A stretch of DNA of 64,000 nucleotides from Peribacillus frigoritolerans (GTDB taxonomy: Bacteria; Bacillota; Bacilli; Bacillales; DSM-1321): NCBI GenBank assembly GCA_030562215.1, contig JAUPFL010000001.1:3212501-3276500 (forward strand), in the 5' to 3' direction. Under the pieces are notes generated by a model. The model did not search any database. It was not told the origin of the DNA and worked only from the letters and a program-made list of their open reading frames with translations. Positions within the stretch are counted from its first letter, which is position 1, and every line of letters starts with the position of its first letter. Below, piece after piece: positions 19,096 through 28,379 of the stretch. The translations under genes and the position numbers were made by a program.

Positions 19096-20019
19096 ATGCT
19101 TCGATTATACGGGGCTTTAATCGGTCTTAGTTTGATATGGGGTTTATCGTTTGTTTTTATGAAGTGGCTGCTACCGACTGCGGGCATTTGGGGGATTGTA
19201 TTTCTCCGCTGTTTGGCGGGTGCTGTTGTTCTGCTTCCCATTTTATGGTGGAAGTGCAGGGAAATCAATTGGAAATTGCCGTGGAAAGCACTGGTCGTTG
19301 TCGGAATCTTCAATTGCGGATTAGCATGGGGATTAATACCTTTAAGTGAAACAGAGATTAACAGCAGCACGGCATCGATTCTAAATGCAACCACTCCGAT
19401 CTGGACGGGGATCATCGGATTTATCATTTTTTCATACGTTCTAACCGCCCGACAATGGATGGGCATTCTAATTGGTTTCTTCGGAATTCTAGTATTGATG
19501 GATTTTCAAATCGGTCAGCTTTTCGGAAAGGAATTCATCGGGATTGGGACAATGCTGCTAGCGTCCATCTGTTATGGTTTTGCCGGTCATTTTACGAAAA
19601 GATTTCTTTCCAGTACCAGCATATTGGTCATTACGACGTTTACGCTGCTCACGGGTGCCATTATCGGTTTGATCGGGATGCTAGTAACAGAGCCGATTAA
19701 GCCAGTGATGTTGATGGAACCGCTGACGATTTTCGCCATAGTCGGTCTTGGGTGCTTTGGCTCTGGGATCGGCCAGCTGATCTATTTCTACATCAATAAA
19801 AATGGCAGCCCTGAGTTAGCCGCATCTGTTACATACCTTATTCCTGCAACCGCTATGGTTTGGGGTTATGTCCTGCTTGAAGAAGCAATTAATCCTAATG
19901 TAATTATTGGCCTGCTGATTATTTTCGCAGGAGTTTATCTTTCCTCTAAGAAGTCAAAAGAAACTGATGGCACAAACTCTTCATCCGGAAAACAAGCGGA
20001 ATTGCATCACGTAAAATAA
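19096..20019 (+). CDS. EamA/DMT family transporter
   Basis: A 307-residue member of the drug/metabolite transporter superfamily with two EamA repeats of five membrane helices each (residues about 5-140 and 150-290). Typical features are LIWGLSFVFMKWLLP at the start of the first repeat, SSTASILNATTPIWTGIIG at its end, and ASVTYLIPATAMVWGYVLLEEA in the second. Such proteins usually export amino acids or other metabolites; the substrate here is unknown. ATG follows GCAAGGGGGG. It is intact and alone, with a weak hairpin downstream near 20046-20076. Confidence 0.88.
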   Translation: MLRLYGALIGLSLIWGLSFVFMKWLLPTAGIWGIVFLRCLAGAVVLLPILWWKCREINWKLPWKALVVVGIFNCGLAWGLIPLSETEINSSTASILNATTPIWTGIIGFIIFSYVLTARQWMGILIGFFGILVLMDFQIGQLFGKEFIGIGTMLLASICYGFAGHFTKRFLSSTSILVITTFTLLTGAIIGLIGMLVTEPIKPVMLMEPLTIFAIVGLGCFGSGIGQLIYFYINKNGSPELAASVTYLIPATAMVWGYVLLEEAINPNVIIGLLIIFAGVYLSSKKSKETDGTNSSSGKQAELHHVK

Positions 20020-20270
20020 TTAACCAAAACGAAATAGCCCTCACGTAAAGATTTGTTTTATGCCGGGGGCTTTCGTATTGAAACACATTAATCGTTATAC
20101 TTAATTCTTATCCATTTTTGCCAAAGAAGTGATTGATTTACTTTGCCGCTATTCATAGCTATAGACATTAACCCATTTATAGAATGGTATTTGTTTAAGG
20201 AAAATTGACAGTGTGTTATTTTGTCTGAAATTATTTTGATTTTGAGATATGTTAATTTGAGATAATGTTG

Positions 20271-20299
20271 TTGACAGTGAATGGTATTCATGATAAATT
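20271..20299 (+). promoter_or_regulatory. Promoter of the mhqO-mhqN unit
   Basis: TTGACA at 20271-20276 and TAAATT at 20294-20299 with 17-bp spacing. It is preceded by two TTGAGATA half-sites (20242 and 20257 region) and overlaps the palindrome that starts at 20299. Confidence 0.6.
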
Positions 20300-20316
20300 A
20301 TCTTTAAATAAAGATA
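20299..20316 (+). promoter_or_regulatory. MhqR-like operator box
   Basis: TATCTTTAAATAAAGATA is an 18-bp dyad with TATCT-N8-AGATA layout, as in the MhqR box of B. subtilis that controls mhqNOD, mhqED and azoR2. It lies at the -10 region, fitting repression by MhqR until quinones or catechol are present. A further half-site (TTCAAGATA) follows at about 20322. The mhqR gene itself is not in this window. Confidence 0.6.
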
Positions 20317-20458
20317 TATTAATTCAAGATAATGAGTAAGTAAACACCTTATCAAACCCCTTTAATGAATAGCCATTCTTTTTGAAGGAAAAATATAGGG
20401 GATTAATGAAAAAGCTGAACATCCAAAAATTGAATCGTTTTAATGGGAGGAATAATTT

Positions 20459-21436
20459 ATGAATGGATTAAAAGGTATACACCACGTAACGGCCATAACA
20501 AGCAGTGCTGAAAAAAATTATGAATTTTTCACAAATATATTAGGCATGCGTTTAGTCAAGAAAACTGTTAACCAAGATGATATCCAAACCTATCACCTGT
20601 TTTTTGCCGACGATGTTGGCGGTGCGGGTACTGACATGACATTCTTCGATTTTCCAGGAATTCCTAAAGGGGTGCATGGGACTAATGAGATCTCTAAAAC
20701 ATCCTTCCGAGTACCGAATGATGCGGCATTGGAGTATTGGGTAAAGCGCTTCGACCGTTTAGAAGTAAGGAATACAGGAATCCAAGAACAATTTGGTAAA
20801 AAGAACCTTTCATTTGTGGATTTTGATGATCAGCAATATCAATTGATCTCAGATGAAAATAATGAAGGGGTTGCAGCTGGGATTCCTTGGCAAAAAGGAC
20901 CGATTCCTCTGGAATACGCTATTACAGGATTAGGACCAATTTTCATTCGTATCGCCAACTTCGATTACTTTAAAGAAATGATGGAAAAAGTTCTATTATT
21001 CAAAGAAATAGACAAGGAAGGATCATTTCACCTATTTGAGGTAGGGGAAGGCGGGAATGGTGCACAAGTGATCGTCGAGCATAATTCGATCCTTCCTCAG
21101 GCACGGCAGGGTTTTGGTACTGTTCACCATACAGCCTTCCGCGTTGAAGACCGTTCCGTTCTGGAAGAATGGATCAAACGAATGGAAAGCTTCCAATTTC
21201 ATACGTCTGGTTATGTCGATCGTCACTTTTTTGAGTCGCTTTACGTACGAGTGGCACCGCAAATTTTATTCGAGTTTGCTACGGATGGTCCTGGATTTAT
21301 GGGGGATGAGCCATATGAAACGCTCGGTGAAAAGTTATCTTTACCACCGTTCCTGGAACCGAAACGGGATCAAATCGAAAAGTTGGTCCGTCCCATTGAT
21401 ACAGTAAGAAGCACCAAGGAATTCATTAAAGAATAA
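20459..21436 (+). CDS. mhqO: Ring-cleaving dioxygenase-like protein MhqO
   Basis: A 325-residue protein of two vicinal-oxygen-chelate (glyoxalase/dioxygenase fold) modules, residues about 5-150 and 155-285. It starts LKGIHHVTAITSSAEKNYEFF, with the metal His in the first strand, and has VHHTAFRVED in the second module. It is closest in look to MhqO (YdfO), a thiol-dependent or ring-cleaving dioxygenase-like enzyme induced by methylhydroquinone. It would act in the cytoplasm on quinone or hydroquinone adducts. ATG follows GGGAGG. The MhqR-like box upstream and the mhqN homologue downstream strongly support the call. Confidence 0.88.
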   Translation: MNGLKGIHHVTAITSSAEKNYEFFTNILGMRLVKKTVNQDDIQTYHLFFADDVGGAGTDMTFFDFPGIPKGVHGTNEISKTSFRVPNDAALEYWVKRFDRLEVRNTGIQEQFGKKNLSFVDFDDQQYQLISDENNEGVAAGIPWQKGPIPLEYAITGLGPIFIRIANFDYFKEMMEKVLLFKEIDKEGSFHLFEVGEGGNGAQVIVEHNSILPQARQGFGTVHHTAFRVEDRSVLEEWIKRMESFQFHTSGYVDRHFFESLYVRVAPQILFEFATDGPGFMGDEPYETLGEKLSLPPFLEPKRDQIEKLVRPIDTVRSTKEFIKE

Positions 21437-21544
21437 TTGACGATCTTTAGCGAATGATTTATTGGTATATGCCCATACTAATACAGGTAGAAATAAAAAT
21501 GGAATAATCATTGAAATTGAAAAAATGCTCTGGAGGAATGAATC

Positions 21545-22144
21545 ATGACAAAAGATTTTTACACGGCCATTAAAGAGAGACGTTCATATTATGGAATTAA
21601 TAAAGAGGTTGGAGTATCGGATGAGAAAATTAAAGAAGTTGTTGAATTTGCGGTAAAACACACGCCATCGGCTTTTAATTCCCAATCTTCACGCCTAGTT
21701 GTTTTGACAGGCTCGGCACATGATAAATTATGGGATATTACGACGCAGGCTTTAAAGAAAGCGGTTGGTGAGGGAGATTTCTCTGGCACTCAACAAAAAA
21801 TGGATTCGTTTAAAGCGGGATATGGGTCAATATTATTCTTTGAAGACGAATCTGTTGTGAAATCACTTCAAGAGCAATTTGCAACTTATGCCGATAACTT
21901 CCCAATCTGGTCACAACAAACATCAGGCATGCATCAATTAGTTGTTTGGACTGCACTTGAAGCAGAAGGTTTGGGAGCAACTTTACAGCATTATAATCCT
22001 TTAATTGATGATGAAGTGAAAAAAGAATGGAATGTTCCAAGCAATTGGAAATTGATTGCGCAAATGCCATTTGGAAATCCAACAGCTCAACCAGGTGATA
22101 AAGAATTCAAACCACTTGAGGATCGTATAAAATTTTATAAATAA
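21545..22144 (+). CDS. mhqN: Nitroreductase family protein MhqN
   Basis: A 199-residue FMN-dependent nitroreductase-type protein resembling MhqN (YdfN), which probably reduces quinones to less toxic hydroquinones. The start FYTAIKERRSYYGINKEV carries the FMN-phosphate Arg pair, and SAFNSQSSRLVVL and NWKLIAQMPFGNP are typical family blocks. Length is usual. ATG follows CTGGAGG, 108 bp after mhqO in the same direction, so the two probably form an operon under the MhqR-like box. It is intact. mhqD, the third member in B. subtilis, is absent. Confidence 0.88.
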   Translation: MTKDFYTAIKERRSYYGINKEVGVSDEKIKEVVEFAVKHTPSAFNSQSSRLVVLTGSAHDKLWDITTQALKKAVGEGDFSGTQQKMDSFKAGYGSILFFEDESVVKSLQEQFATYADNFPIWSQQTSGMHQLVVWTALEAEGLGATLQHYNPLIDDEVKKEWNVPSNWKLIAQMPFGNPTAQPGDKEFKPLEDRIKFYK

Positions 22145-22171
22145 AAGTGGACTATTACGTTAAACTTTTTT

Positions 22172-22193
22172 AGTGCCAATTCTAATTGGCACT
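22172..22193. repeat. Perfect inverted repeat
   Basis: AGTGCCAATT and AATTGGCACT arms with a 2-nt centre. It is preceded, not followed, by a T run, so it is not an ordinary plus-strand terminator. Confidence 0.6.
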
Positions 22194-22194
22194 C

Positions 22195-22400
22195 AGACTG
22201 TAGACAAACACTCGAAGAAAAGTGAGTTTGCCTGCAGTTTTTTTCTTTAAATTGTTTTCAGGAATCCGCTCCTTTTCCGCCGACTGTCTGCCAAGCCTCA
22301 TAAAAGCAAGCGTCTTTGGTATCTGGACTAGCCAGTTATTCTGCAGGAGTATCGAAATTTCCTTCAACAATGATAGTTCCATCCCTTTTAAAACAGTAAA
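22195..22400 (+). repeat. Diverged copy of an intergenic repeat element (copy A)
   Basis: This stretch starts AGACTGTAGACAAAC, as the element at 32556 starts AGACTGCAGACAAAC. Its core follows the same order of blocks (CCGC...CTGTC...AGCCTC...GCAGGAGT.TCG...TTCC.TCAAC) as that second copy, with many substitutions. It also holds a hairpin pairing AACTGCAGGCAAACTC with the start of the element. No coding sequence is seen. Confidence 0.55.
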
Positions 22401-22513
22401 AAGTCATGGAATATAATCAAGTCTTGTTTTGAAATTATGATAATAATTCCCTAGATAAAATCGTGAAAGGGATTCGGGAAGAGACCATTCCGAACCCTTT
22501 TGTCTATAAAATG

Positions 22514-22541
22514 AGAGCTAATTCTATTTAGCTCTTTTTTT
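22514..22541 (+). terminator. Rho-independent terminator
   Basis: AGAGCTAA (22514-22521) and TTAGCTCT (22528-22535) followed by seven T. A second hairpin (AAAGGGATTCGG / CCGAACCCTTT) lies at 22466-22500. Together they would end transcripts from the mhq side and perhaps from the repeat itself. Confidence 0.85.
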
Positions 22542-22599
22542 GGTTGAGCTCATATTGCATATGCTATTTCAGGATTACTAATGTTAATGTATGTAACTA

Positions 22600-22620
22600 A
22601 TGGCTTTACGTCGTTATCAG
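22600..22620 (+). promoter_or_regulatory. Stray copy of the xsc operator flank
   Basis: TACGTCGTTATCAGAAA at about 22607-22623 repeats the O2 flank TACGTCATTATCAGAAA (5738-5754) with one change. No plus-strand gene starts nearby, so it may be a relic or coincidence. Confidence 0.3.
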
Positions 22621-22669
22621 AAAAAATATTTTTACTGCTTTTTTTGTTTAATAACCTTATGTAAAAGCT

Positions 22670-24013
22670 TTATAAGTAATAGTTCTGTTTGTTCTTCAAT
22701 TCTTTAAAAATGAGAGCTATTCCTTGGTCAAGTTTTTGTATATTTGTATTGGACACGTTCAATTTTAATAATTTTTCCTGGTGAAAGCCATCTAAATAAT
22801 TTTGACCCATCGTCTCTACCAGTACTTGTTGATTCCGTAGGTTATTGATGAGGTGAGTACTATTTAAACGATGAGGCAGTACGATATGAGCGTTCATACA
22901 TATGGATGCTGGGCGATAAAAGCCTGGGGCGGAGTGCTTTTCTAGAGCATCATATAGCAAGTTTGCACGGACTAAATAGGAGAGACGCACTTTGTTTCTA
23001 TGGCGCTCAAACATACCGCTTTTTATGTAGATTTCCAATGCTGCTTGTGAAATCATGGAACTATCAATATCAGCAGTCCTTTTATATAGTTGGAAGCTGT
23101 CCGTTAATGGTTTAGGCAATACGGCAACACCTATGCGTAATCCTGGAAACATTATTTTAGAGAAGCTTTTTAAATAAATGACCATATTATGGGTATCCTC
23201 GGAAAAAATGGGGTCTACCTTCATATTTTCTTCGAAATCTGCTAAATAATCATCTTCTACAATATAGACACCATACTTTACAGCAAGTTTTAGTATCTCC
23301 TCTCTGTCCTTTTTAGAGTAAGAAGTCCCTAACGGATTATGGAAACGAGGCATCGTATAAAAGAATTTAATTTCCTGACTGCTAAAAATCCGCTCTAATT
23401 CCTCTAAATCAATACCTTCTGCAGTTCGTTGAATTCCTAGCACGGAAATTTTGTACGCTTTCAATTGCTCCACAAATAGATGATAACTAGGCTGCTCAAC
23501 AAGTATATGAGTACGTTCATTTGGAAAGGGGATTAACGTTAATAAGGAAAGTGCTTGCTGCACGCCAGAAGTAATGAAAATCTGTTCTTCTTTTGCGAAA
23601 ACCTGATACTGCTCTAATTGTTTTTGTATCACTTTAATTAAAGAGGGTAGTCCTTTTGGAGTGCCATAGATAAACAATTCTTGCTGATAGGTATCGATTG
23701 CTTTGTTGATGCAATGTTGAAAGTCATGATATGGAAATTGGTGCCAGTCGGGAGCTGAGGTAACAAAGTCGATGTCCGTTGTTGGTTCGTTTTTACCATC
23801 AAATTCTTTTTGAACGACAAAATATCCACTTTTAGGAACCGCGTAGATTAAATGCCTCTTTTCCAATTCTTGCAGGGCTTTCAAGACTGTACTTTTACTA
23901 CATTGATGTTGATCGGTTAATTGACGAATCGATGGAAGTTTAAAGCCCGGTTTGAGCCGTCCATTCTGGATTAGAGATTCAAATTCATTAAACAAAGCTA
24001 CGTATTTTAGCAT
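22670..24013 (-). CDS. MocR-type regulator (GntR HTH fused to aminotransferase domain)
   Basis: A 447-residue MocR regulator: an N-terminal GntR winged helix (KLPSIRQLTDQHQCSKSTV near 24-42) joined to a fold-type I aminotransferase domain that uses PLP as sensor. The PLP lysine lies in YLKSFSKIMFPGLRIG, and IVEDDYLADFE holds the cofactor-binding Asp. Members control amino acid, GABA or vitamin B6 metabolism and often regulate a divergent transporter. Here two EamA transporter genes begin 115 bp away on the other strand, with an inverted repeat in the gap. The ATG at 24013 follows TAGGAGG. It is intact. The effector is unknown. Confidence 0.92.
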   Translation of the reverse strand: MLKYVALFNEFESLIQNGRLKPGFKLPSIRQLTDQHQCSKSTVLKALQELEKRHLIYAVPKSGYFVVQKEFDGKNEPTTDIDFVTSAPDWHQFPYHDFQHCINKAIDTYQQELFIYGTPKGLPSLIKVIQKQLEQYQVFAKEEQIFITSGVQQALSLLTLIPFPNERTHILVEQPSYHLFVEQLKAYKISVLGIQRTAEGIDLEELERIFSSQEIKFFYTMPRFHNPLGTSYSKKDREEILKLAVKYGVYIVEDDYLADFEENMKVDPIFSEDTHNMVIYLKSFSKIMFPGLRIGVAVLPKPLTDSFQLYKRTADIDSSMISQAALEIYIKSGMFERHRNKVRLSYLVRANLLYDALEKHSAPGFYRPASICMNAHIVLPHRLNSTHLINNLRNQQVLVETMGQNYLDGFHQEKLLKLNVSNTNIQKLDQGIALIFKELKNKQNYYL

Positions 24014-24060
24014 GAATACCTCCTAAAACTGTACCGTTACAGATGCTACTTATTTGTATT

Positions 24061-24089
24061 GTATCGTAGTGGAACTTTTAATACGATAC
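24061..24089. promoter_or_regulatory. Candidate MocR operator
   Basis: GTATCGTA (24061-24068) and TACGATAC (24082-24089) form a perfect 8-bp inverted repeat with a 13-bp spacer in the 115-bp gap between the divergent mocR and EamA genes. Confidence 0.55.
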
Positions 24090-24128
24090 TAACAACCGGC
24101 CGGGTGTTGAAAAGGGGGATTACTCAAT

Positions 24129-25084
24129 ATGCCAGAAAATAAAAAAGCCTATTTTGCGGCGATACTATATGCCATTATTATTGGATTTTCATTTATCTTT
24201 ACAAAAATATCATTAATGGAAGCTAGCCCGCTAGATACATTGGCACATCGATTTACGATGGCTTTGTTGATCGCGATAGTTTTTAAGCTGTATAGGAGGA
24301 CATCAGTGAAACTGAGTGCAAAGGATACTTTGAAAATTCTTCCGTTGGTGTTCCTTTATCCAATTTTATTCTTTACATTACAAGTGTTTGGTCTCGTTTA
24401 TACCTCTTCTTCAGAAGCGGGTATTATCCAAGCGACCATACCAATTTTTACGTTATTATCAGCTTCATTATTTTTGAAAGAATACGCTGGTAGAGGTCAG
24501 AAATTTTTCTTTATTTATCTGTGATGGGAGTTATCTTTATCTTTGTCATGAATGACTTGCAACTTGCGGCTCACAGTTTGAAAGGTACGATCCTGATCTT
24601 ATTATCCTCGATTGCTGCCGCTCTCTATAATGTGGTAGCGAGGAAGGTAACAAAGCAATATTCACTATTTACGTTAACTTATCTGATGACGTTCTTTGGT
24701 TTTGTGGCTTTTAATAGTATGGCCGTCATCAACCATATAATTAACCAATCTATTAGTAGCTTTTTATTACCCTTCACAAGTAGTGCATTCATCATTTCAA
24801 TCGTATATCTTGGGGTATTATCGTCACTGCTTACTGCTTTTTTATCAAACTATGCATTATCCATTTTACCAGCATCTAAAATGAGCGTTTTTAGTAATTT
24901 AGCGACATTGATTACGATCATTGCAGGGGTGATTTTCTTACATGAATCGATTCATTATTATCATGTAATAGGTGCAATGATTATTCTTGCTGGGGTAATC
25001 GGCACGAATTATTTTGGTGGAATTCAATCAAAGAATAATAGTAAGACTTTTGCCGATCCATTGCTGAAAAGGGAGGTAAAGTGA
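24129..25084 (+). CDS. EamA family transporter (1-nt frameshift)
   Basis: First of two tandem DMT-family transporters divergent from the MocR regulator. The first EamA repeat is in 24129-24524 (GFSFIFTKISLMEASPLDTLAHRF-type start, SSEAGIIQATIPIFTLL end) and the second in 24521-25084. Adding one T to the run at 24504-24508 joins them into 318 residues with about ten helices. An odd pair of transporters next to a MocR protein suggests export of an amino acid or amine whose level MocR senses. The following gene starts one base after this stop. Confidence 0.85.
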
Positions 25085-25969
25085 ATGAATAAATATGTGT
25101 TGTTACTCTTGATTAGTGGTATATGGGGATCTCAATTCTTCTTTATTGCATTAGTCATAGAAAATGTTGGGGTTATTACATTGTCAGCCATCAAAGCATG
25201 TATCGGCGGTATCTGTTTACTCTTCTTTGGTTTTTTTTTATCAAAAGAAGAGCGAAAAGTACCTAGGAGTTATTATAAATGGTATATAATCATTGCTTTT
25301 TTCGAGGTTGTGCTACCATTCGTCTTTATTGCACAAGGCCAGAAATCGGTGCCTAGCAGTATCGCAGCGGTGCTGATTGGAATGGTTCCCGTCTTTACCA
25401 TCCTCTTTTTACTAGCATTTTTCAAAAGAAAAAGCACAAGGCAGGAGATTACAAGTATCCTATTCGGATTTGTAGGTATTGTCCTCCTTTCCTGGCCAAC
25501 ACAAGGATTCCAAGACCTTTCTAACAGTGTTCAGGGTAACATCCTATTGATATTGGCTGCCATGAGTTTTGGATTATCATTGATTTTCATGGAGAAATTA
25601 AACGAGGGATCTTCCGTTATTCATATGAGAAATGTATTACTGATTGCCAGTGCATTGCTCATTCCCATGTCCCTATCGTTTGAGCAATCTTTCAAATTGG
25701 ATTTAGCACGATCTCAATCTATCTACTTAGCGATTTTAGGCATTTTCCATGCAGGTGTTGTTTATGCATTATTTAATAGGCTGATTCGGCAAGAAGGCGC
25801 ATTATTTACTTCATATAGTAATTATATAGTGCCTGTCATCGGAATGATTTTAGGCTTTTTCTTTTTACATGAAGCGTTGTCTATTCATCAGTTGGTTGGC
25901 ATGGGTATAATTATGATGTCATTATTTTTTTCAGACGGAAAAATAATAACCAAATTGACAAGAAAGTAG
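25085..25969 (+). CDS. EamA family transporter
   Basis: Second tandem DMT-family transporter, 294 residues, intact, with two EamA repeats (LLISGIWGSQFFFIALVIE at the start; LILAAMSFGLSLIFMEKLN beginning the second repeat; YSNYIVPVIGMILGFFFLHEA near the end). The first ATG is at 25085 and GGGAGGTAAAGTGA upstream is a good ribosome site, so it is translationally coupled to the previous transporter. The two may form a heterodimer, as some paired small exporters do, but full ten-helix DMT proteins usually work alone. Substrate unknown. Confidence 0.88.
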   Translation: MNKYVLLLLISGIWGSQFFFIALVIENVGVITLSAIKACIGGICLLFFGFFLSKEERKVPRSYYKWYIIIAFFEVVLPFVFIAQGQKSVPSSIAAVLIGMVPVFTILFLLAFFKRKSTRQEITSILFGFVGIVLLSWPTQGFQDLSNSVQGNILLILAAMSFGLSLIFMEKLNEGSSVIHMRNVLLIASALLIPMSLSFEQSFKLDLARSQSIYLAILGIFHAGVVYALFNRLIRQEGALFTSYSNYIVPVIGMILGFFFLHEALSIHQLVGMGIIMMSLFFSDGKIITKLTRK

Positions 25970-26127
25970 TATTTTATTATATGTGCTTTTTCAGTCATCT
26001 TTAATTGTACTAATAAACCAGTAATTTTAGTATTCGTATATTTAACGGAACCAAATTGAGAAAAGGGCAGCAGGTTTAATATTTTTTGTAAGATCATTTT
26101 TTGTTTTTTGATCCGCAAATGATTATA

Positions 26128-26175
26128 TAGTAGAAGAAGCATCTGCTGATGTTAATGCAGATGCTTCTTCTACTA
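26128..26175. terminator. Long perfect hairpin between convergent genes
   Basis: A 19-bp perfect stem (arms 26128-26146 and 26157-26175) with a 10-nt loop lies between the converging EamA and MFS genes. T tracts are weak on both sides; it is probably a bidirectional terminator. Confidence 0.65.
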
Positions 26176-26217
26176 AAAAGGGTAACTGATTTATTGGCGC
26201 TAACCAGTAATAAATAC

Positions 26218-26786
26218 TTATATTTTTATTTTTTCTGCATTAGATAGTGAAGTGTTTTTCTCCATCTTCATTATAATAAATCCACTCCAGGCAAACATTA
26301 GGGAGGCAATGTAAAAGATGCTGCCGATCGTTAAAAAGTCGACTAAATATCCGGTTGCAATCACCGCAGCTGCCGCACCGACGGATGTCCAAACATGGTA
26401 GTTCCCGATTTCCTCACCCGCTGTTTTCTTCGTAACATATCTTGCCAGTACCGTTTTTTCAGTGTTTTTTGTACTGCCCCAAGTACCCCCATAATGATTT
26501 GCAGGAGATAGACATGCCAAATTTCATATGCGAGAGGAAAGGCAAGTAGGATAAGTGCCATCCCCCATGAATAGATAAGGAGAAATGCTTTGTCACCTGT
26601 TTTGTCAGTGAATTTTCCGATTAGAGGATAGCTAAGTGCTGCAGTCAATGAGAATATTCCATATGCCCACCCGAATTGCGTATAACTGGTGCCTACATTT
26701 TTGATTAGCAAAATATAAAAGGGGAAAATCATGCTGGCAGCCATTCCAACAGTGCCTTGGTAAAAAACAAAACGTTTATAATTCAT
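26218..26786 (-). CDS. Half-size MFS-like transporter (1-nt frameshift)
   Basis: A protein of about 189 residues with roughly six hydrophobic helices and MFS-like features: FYQGTVGMAASMIFPFYILL, then the loop YPLIGKFTDKTGDKAF, which resembles the MFS motif A between helices 2 and 3. One base is missing in the T run at 26465-26470 (plus strand). Only half a normal MFS protein is encoded; the end is followed by a stop and the hairpin, so it is either a natural six-helix form or a 3'-deleted gene. Its start codon overlaps the stop of the FAD oxidoreductase (ATGA), so the two are coupled and probably work together. Confidence 0.65.
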
Positions 26787-28223
26787 GGATGATACTCCTC
26801 ATAGAAAAGATTCATGAAGCGATTATCAGGATCATATTTCTTCTTTAATCGAAAGAATTCCTCCGTACGCGGATACGCTTCAAATAATTGTGTCTTGGTT
26901 GGATACCCATAATAGGGCAGATAGTAGCTGCCGTTATGGTCAAGCGTAATATCGATCATGTTACGGATGACCCTTCCGGTATTTTCCTTGCTTTCATCAT
27001 CTGTCCCTTGATTGATGAGCATCACTAAAGCGAACATATCATCCTTGGCATATGACATGAGTGATTCATCATTATGTTCCACATAACGAATTGTGATATT
27101 TAATAAATTAAAATCTTCCTCATCAGATAAGGTTCTTCTTAAGTCATCGATATAATCAGTAAATTGATCTATCGGAACGAAGTATTCTTGCAGCACTTCA
27201 GTTTTGTTGGGGTTGCTGTAATCCATGAATGCCGAATCCGACCGCATCACATTATTCCTCGAAACCAAGTTGCCATCAATATTGGCCGTGTAGGTTTTTT
27301 GAGTTTCCCAAAACCTTTTTTTACCCCAGTCATTATAACGTGAGAGGCCAAGAAAGAATTTAGGCACGGCAATGATCGTTTCCCGTTTGAGAGTATTGTA
27401 GTCAGATAGCCTTGTTTGTTCATTTGCCCTATAATAATCCGTTACATACATTTCATCCAAATAGGAGCCAGGAGCAACGGATATTCTTGCAAGATGCATT
27501 TTAACATCATCGTTTTGAAGGACTTCTCTTTAAAGTACGACGTATATTCATCATAATGAAGTGATTTAGTTTTAATGGTATAAAGTTCGTCATCGGTAAG
27601 GTTGAGTGTTACATCAAGTATGACTCCAAACAATCCATACCCGCCGATAACCGTATGGAAGAGCTCCGAATTTTCTTCGCGGCTAACTGTAAGGATTTGT
27701 CCTTTTGCGTCAAGCAATCTAAAAGATTCAACGGTTTCTATTAAGGCATGGTGACGGATATCGCGGCCATGGACATTAACGCTCAAAGACCCGCCAATGG
27801 TAAAAATGTTTTGAGATTGACTGACCTTCAGCGCAAGTCCATATGGGTTGATATATTCCTGGAGAGCAGCCCAGGTTGCTCCGCTTTGGACCGTTATGCG
27901 TTTTTCTTTACATCCAAATCAAGTATTTTATCATAGTGCTTCATATCGAGCAGGATGCCGTTTGGATATAATGTCTGACCTCCTTGGCTATGCTGCATTC
28001 CGGCAATGGAAATGGGATCATCGTTTTTTTCGGCATCCAAAACGACCTTTTTGATTGCTTCTTCACTATCTTCTGCCATTATCGCTTTCATTTTAACTGG
28101 CATCAGCCGGCTGATATCTTCTGCAATAGGGTGGTCAAGCTTGAAATTAAAGGCCAGCAGTGATAATCCAAATAATAGTGCATATAGGGTGATAAATAAA
28201 AATCGTTTCATGATATCTGGCAT
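26783..28223 (-). CDS. Membrane-anchored FAD-binding oxidoreductase (2 frameshifts)
   Basis: A 480-residue flavoprotein of the FAD-binding PCMH (vanillyl-alcohol oxidase) superfamily, of the kind related to sugar-lactone and DprE1-like oxidases. It starts with one hydrophobic segment ([18 protein letters not shown]), an uncleaved anchor or signal. The FAD domain shows [19 protein letters not shown], then [19 protein letters not shown] and VNVHGRD and [14 protein letters not shown] in the corrected frame. The C-terminal domain ends [14 protein letters not shown], typical of the family. Missing bases are inferred near 27894 and in the run at 27499-27502. ATG follows CGAGGAG. The substrate is unknown. 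Confidence 0.82.
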
Positions 28224-28379
28224 TCGACTCCTCGTTTAATTTGTCTGAAACTTAATTGAAATAAAGAAAAAGTATGAACTTTATAGATTAATGGAGTTAC
28301 CCTGACCATTCAGTGAGATTGGGGTTAAATTTGAATTAAATGTTAGATTTTTTGAAAATGAATCTTTTTGATTTATGTA

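Noticed and set aside
22172..22193. Terminator of mhqN
   Set aside because: The palindrome is perfect but has its T run on the wrong side for plus-strand termination; the true terminator is further on at 22514.
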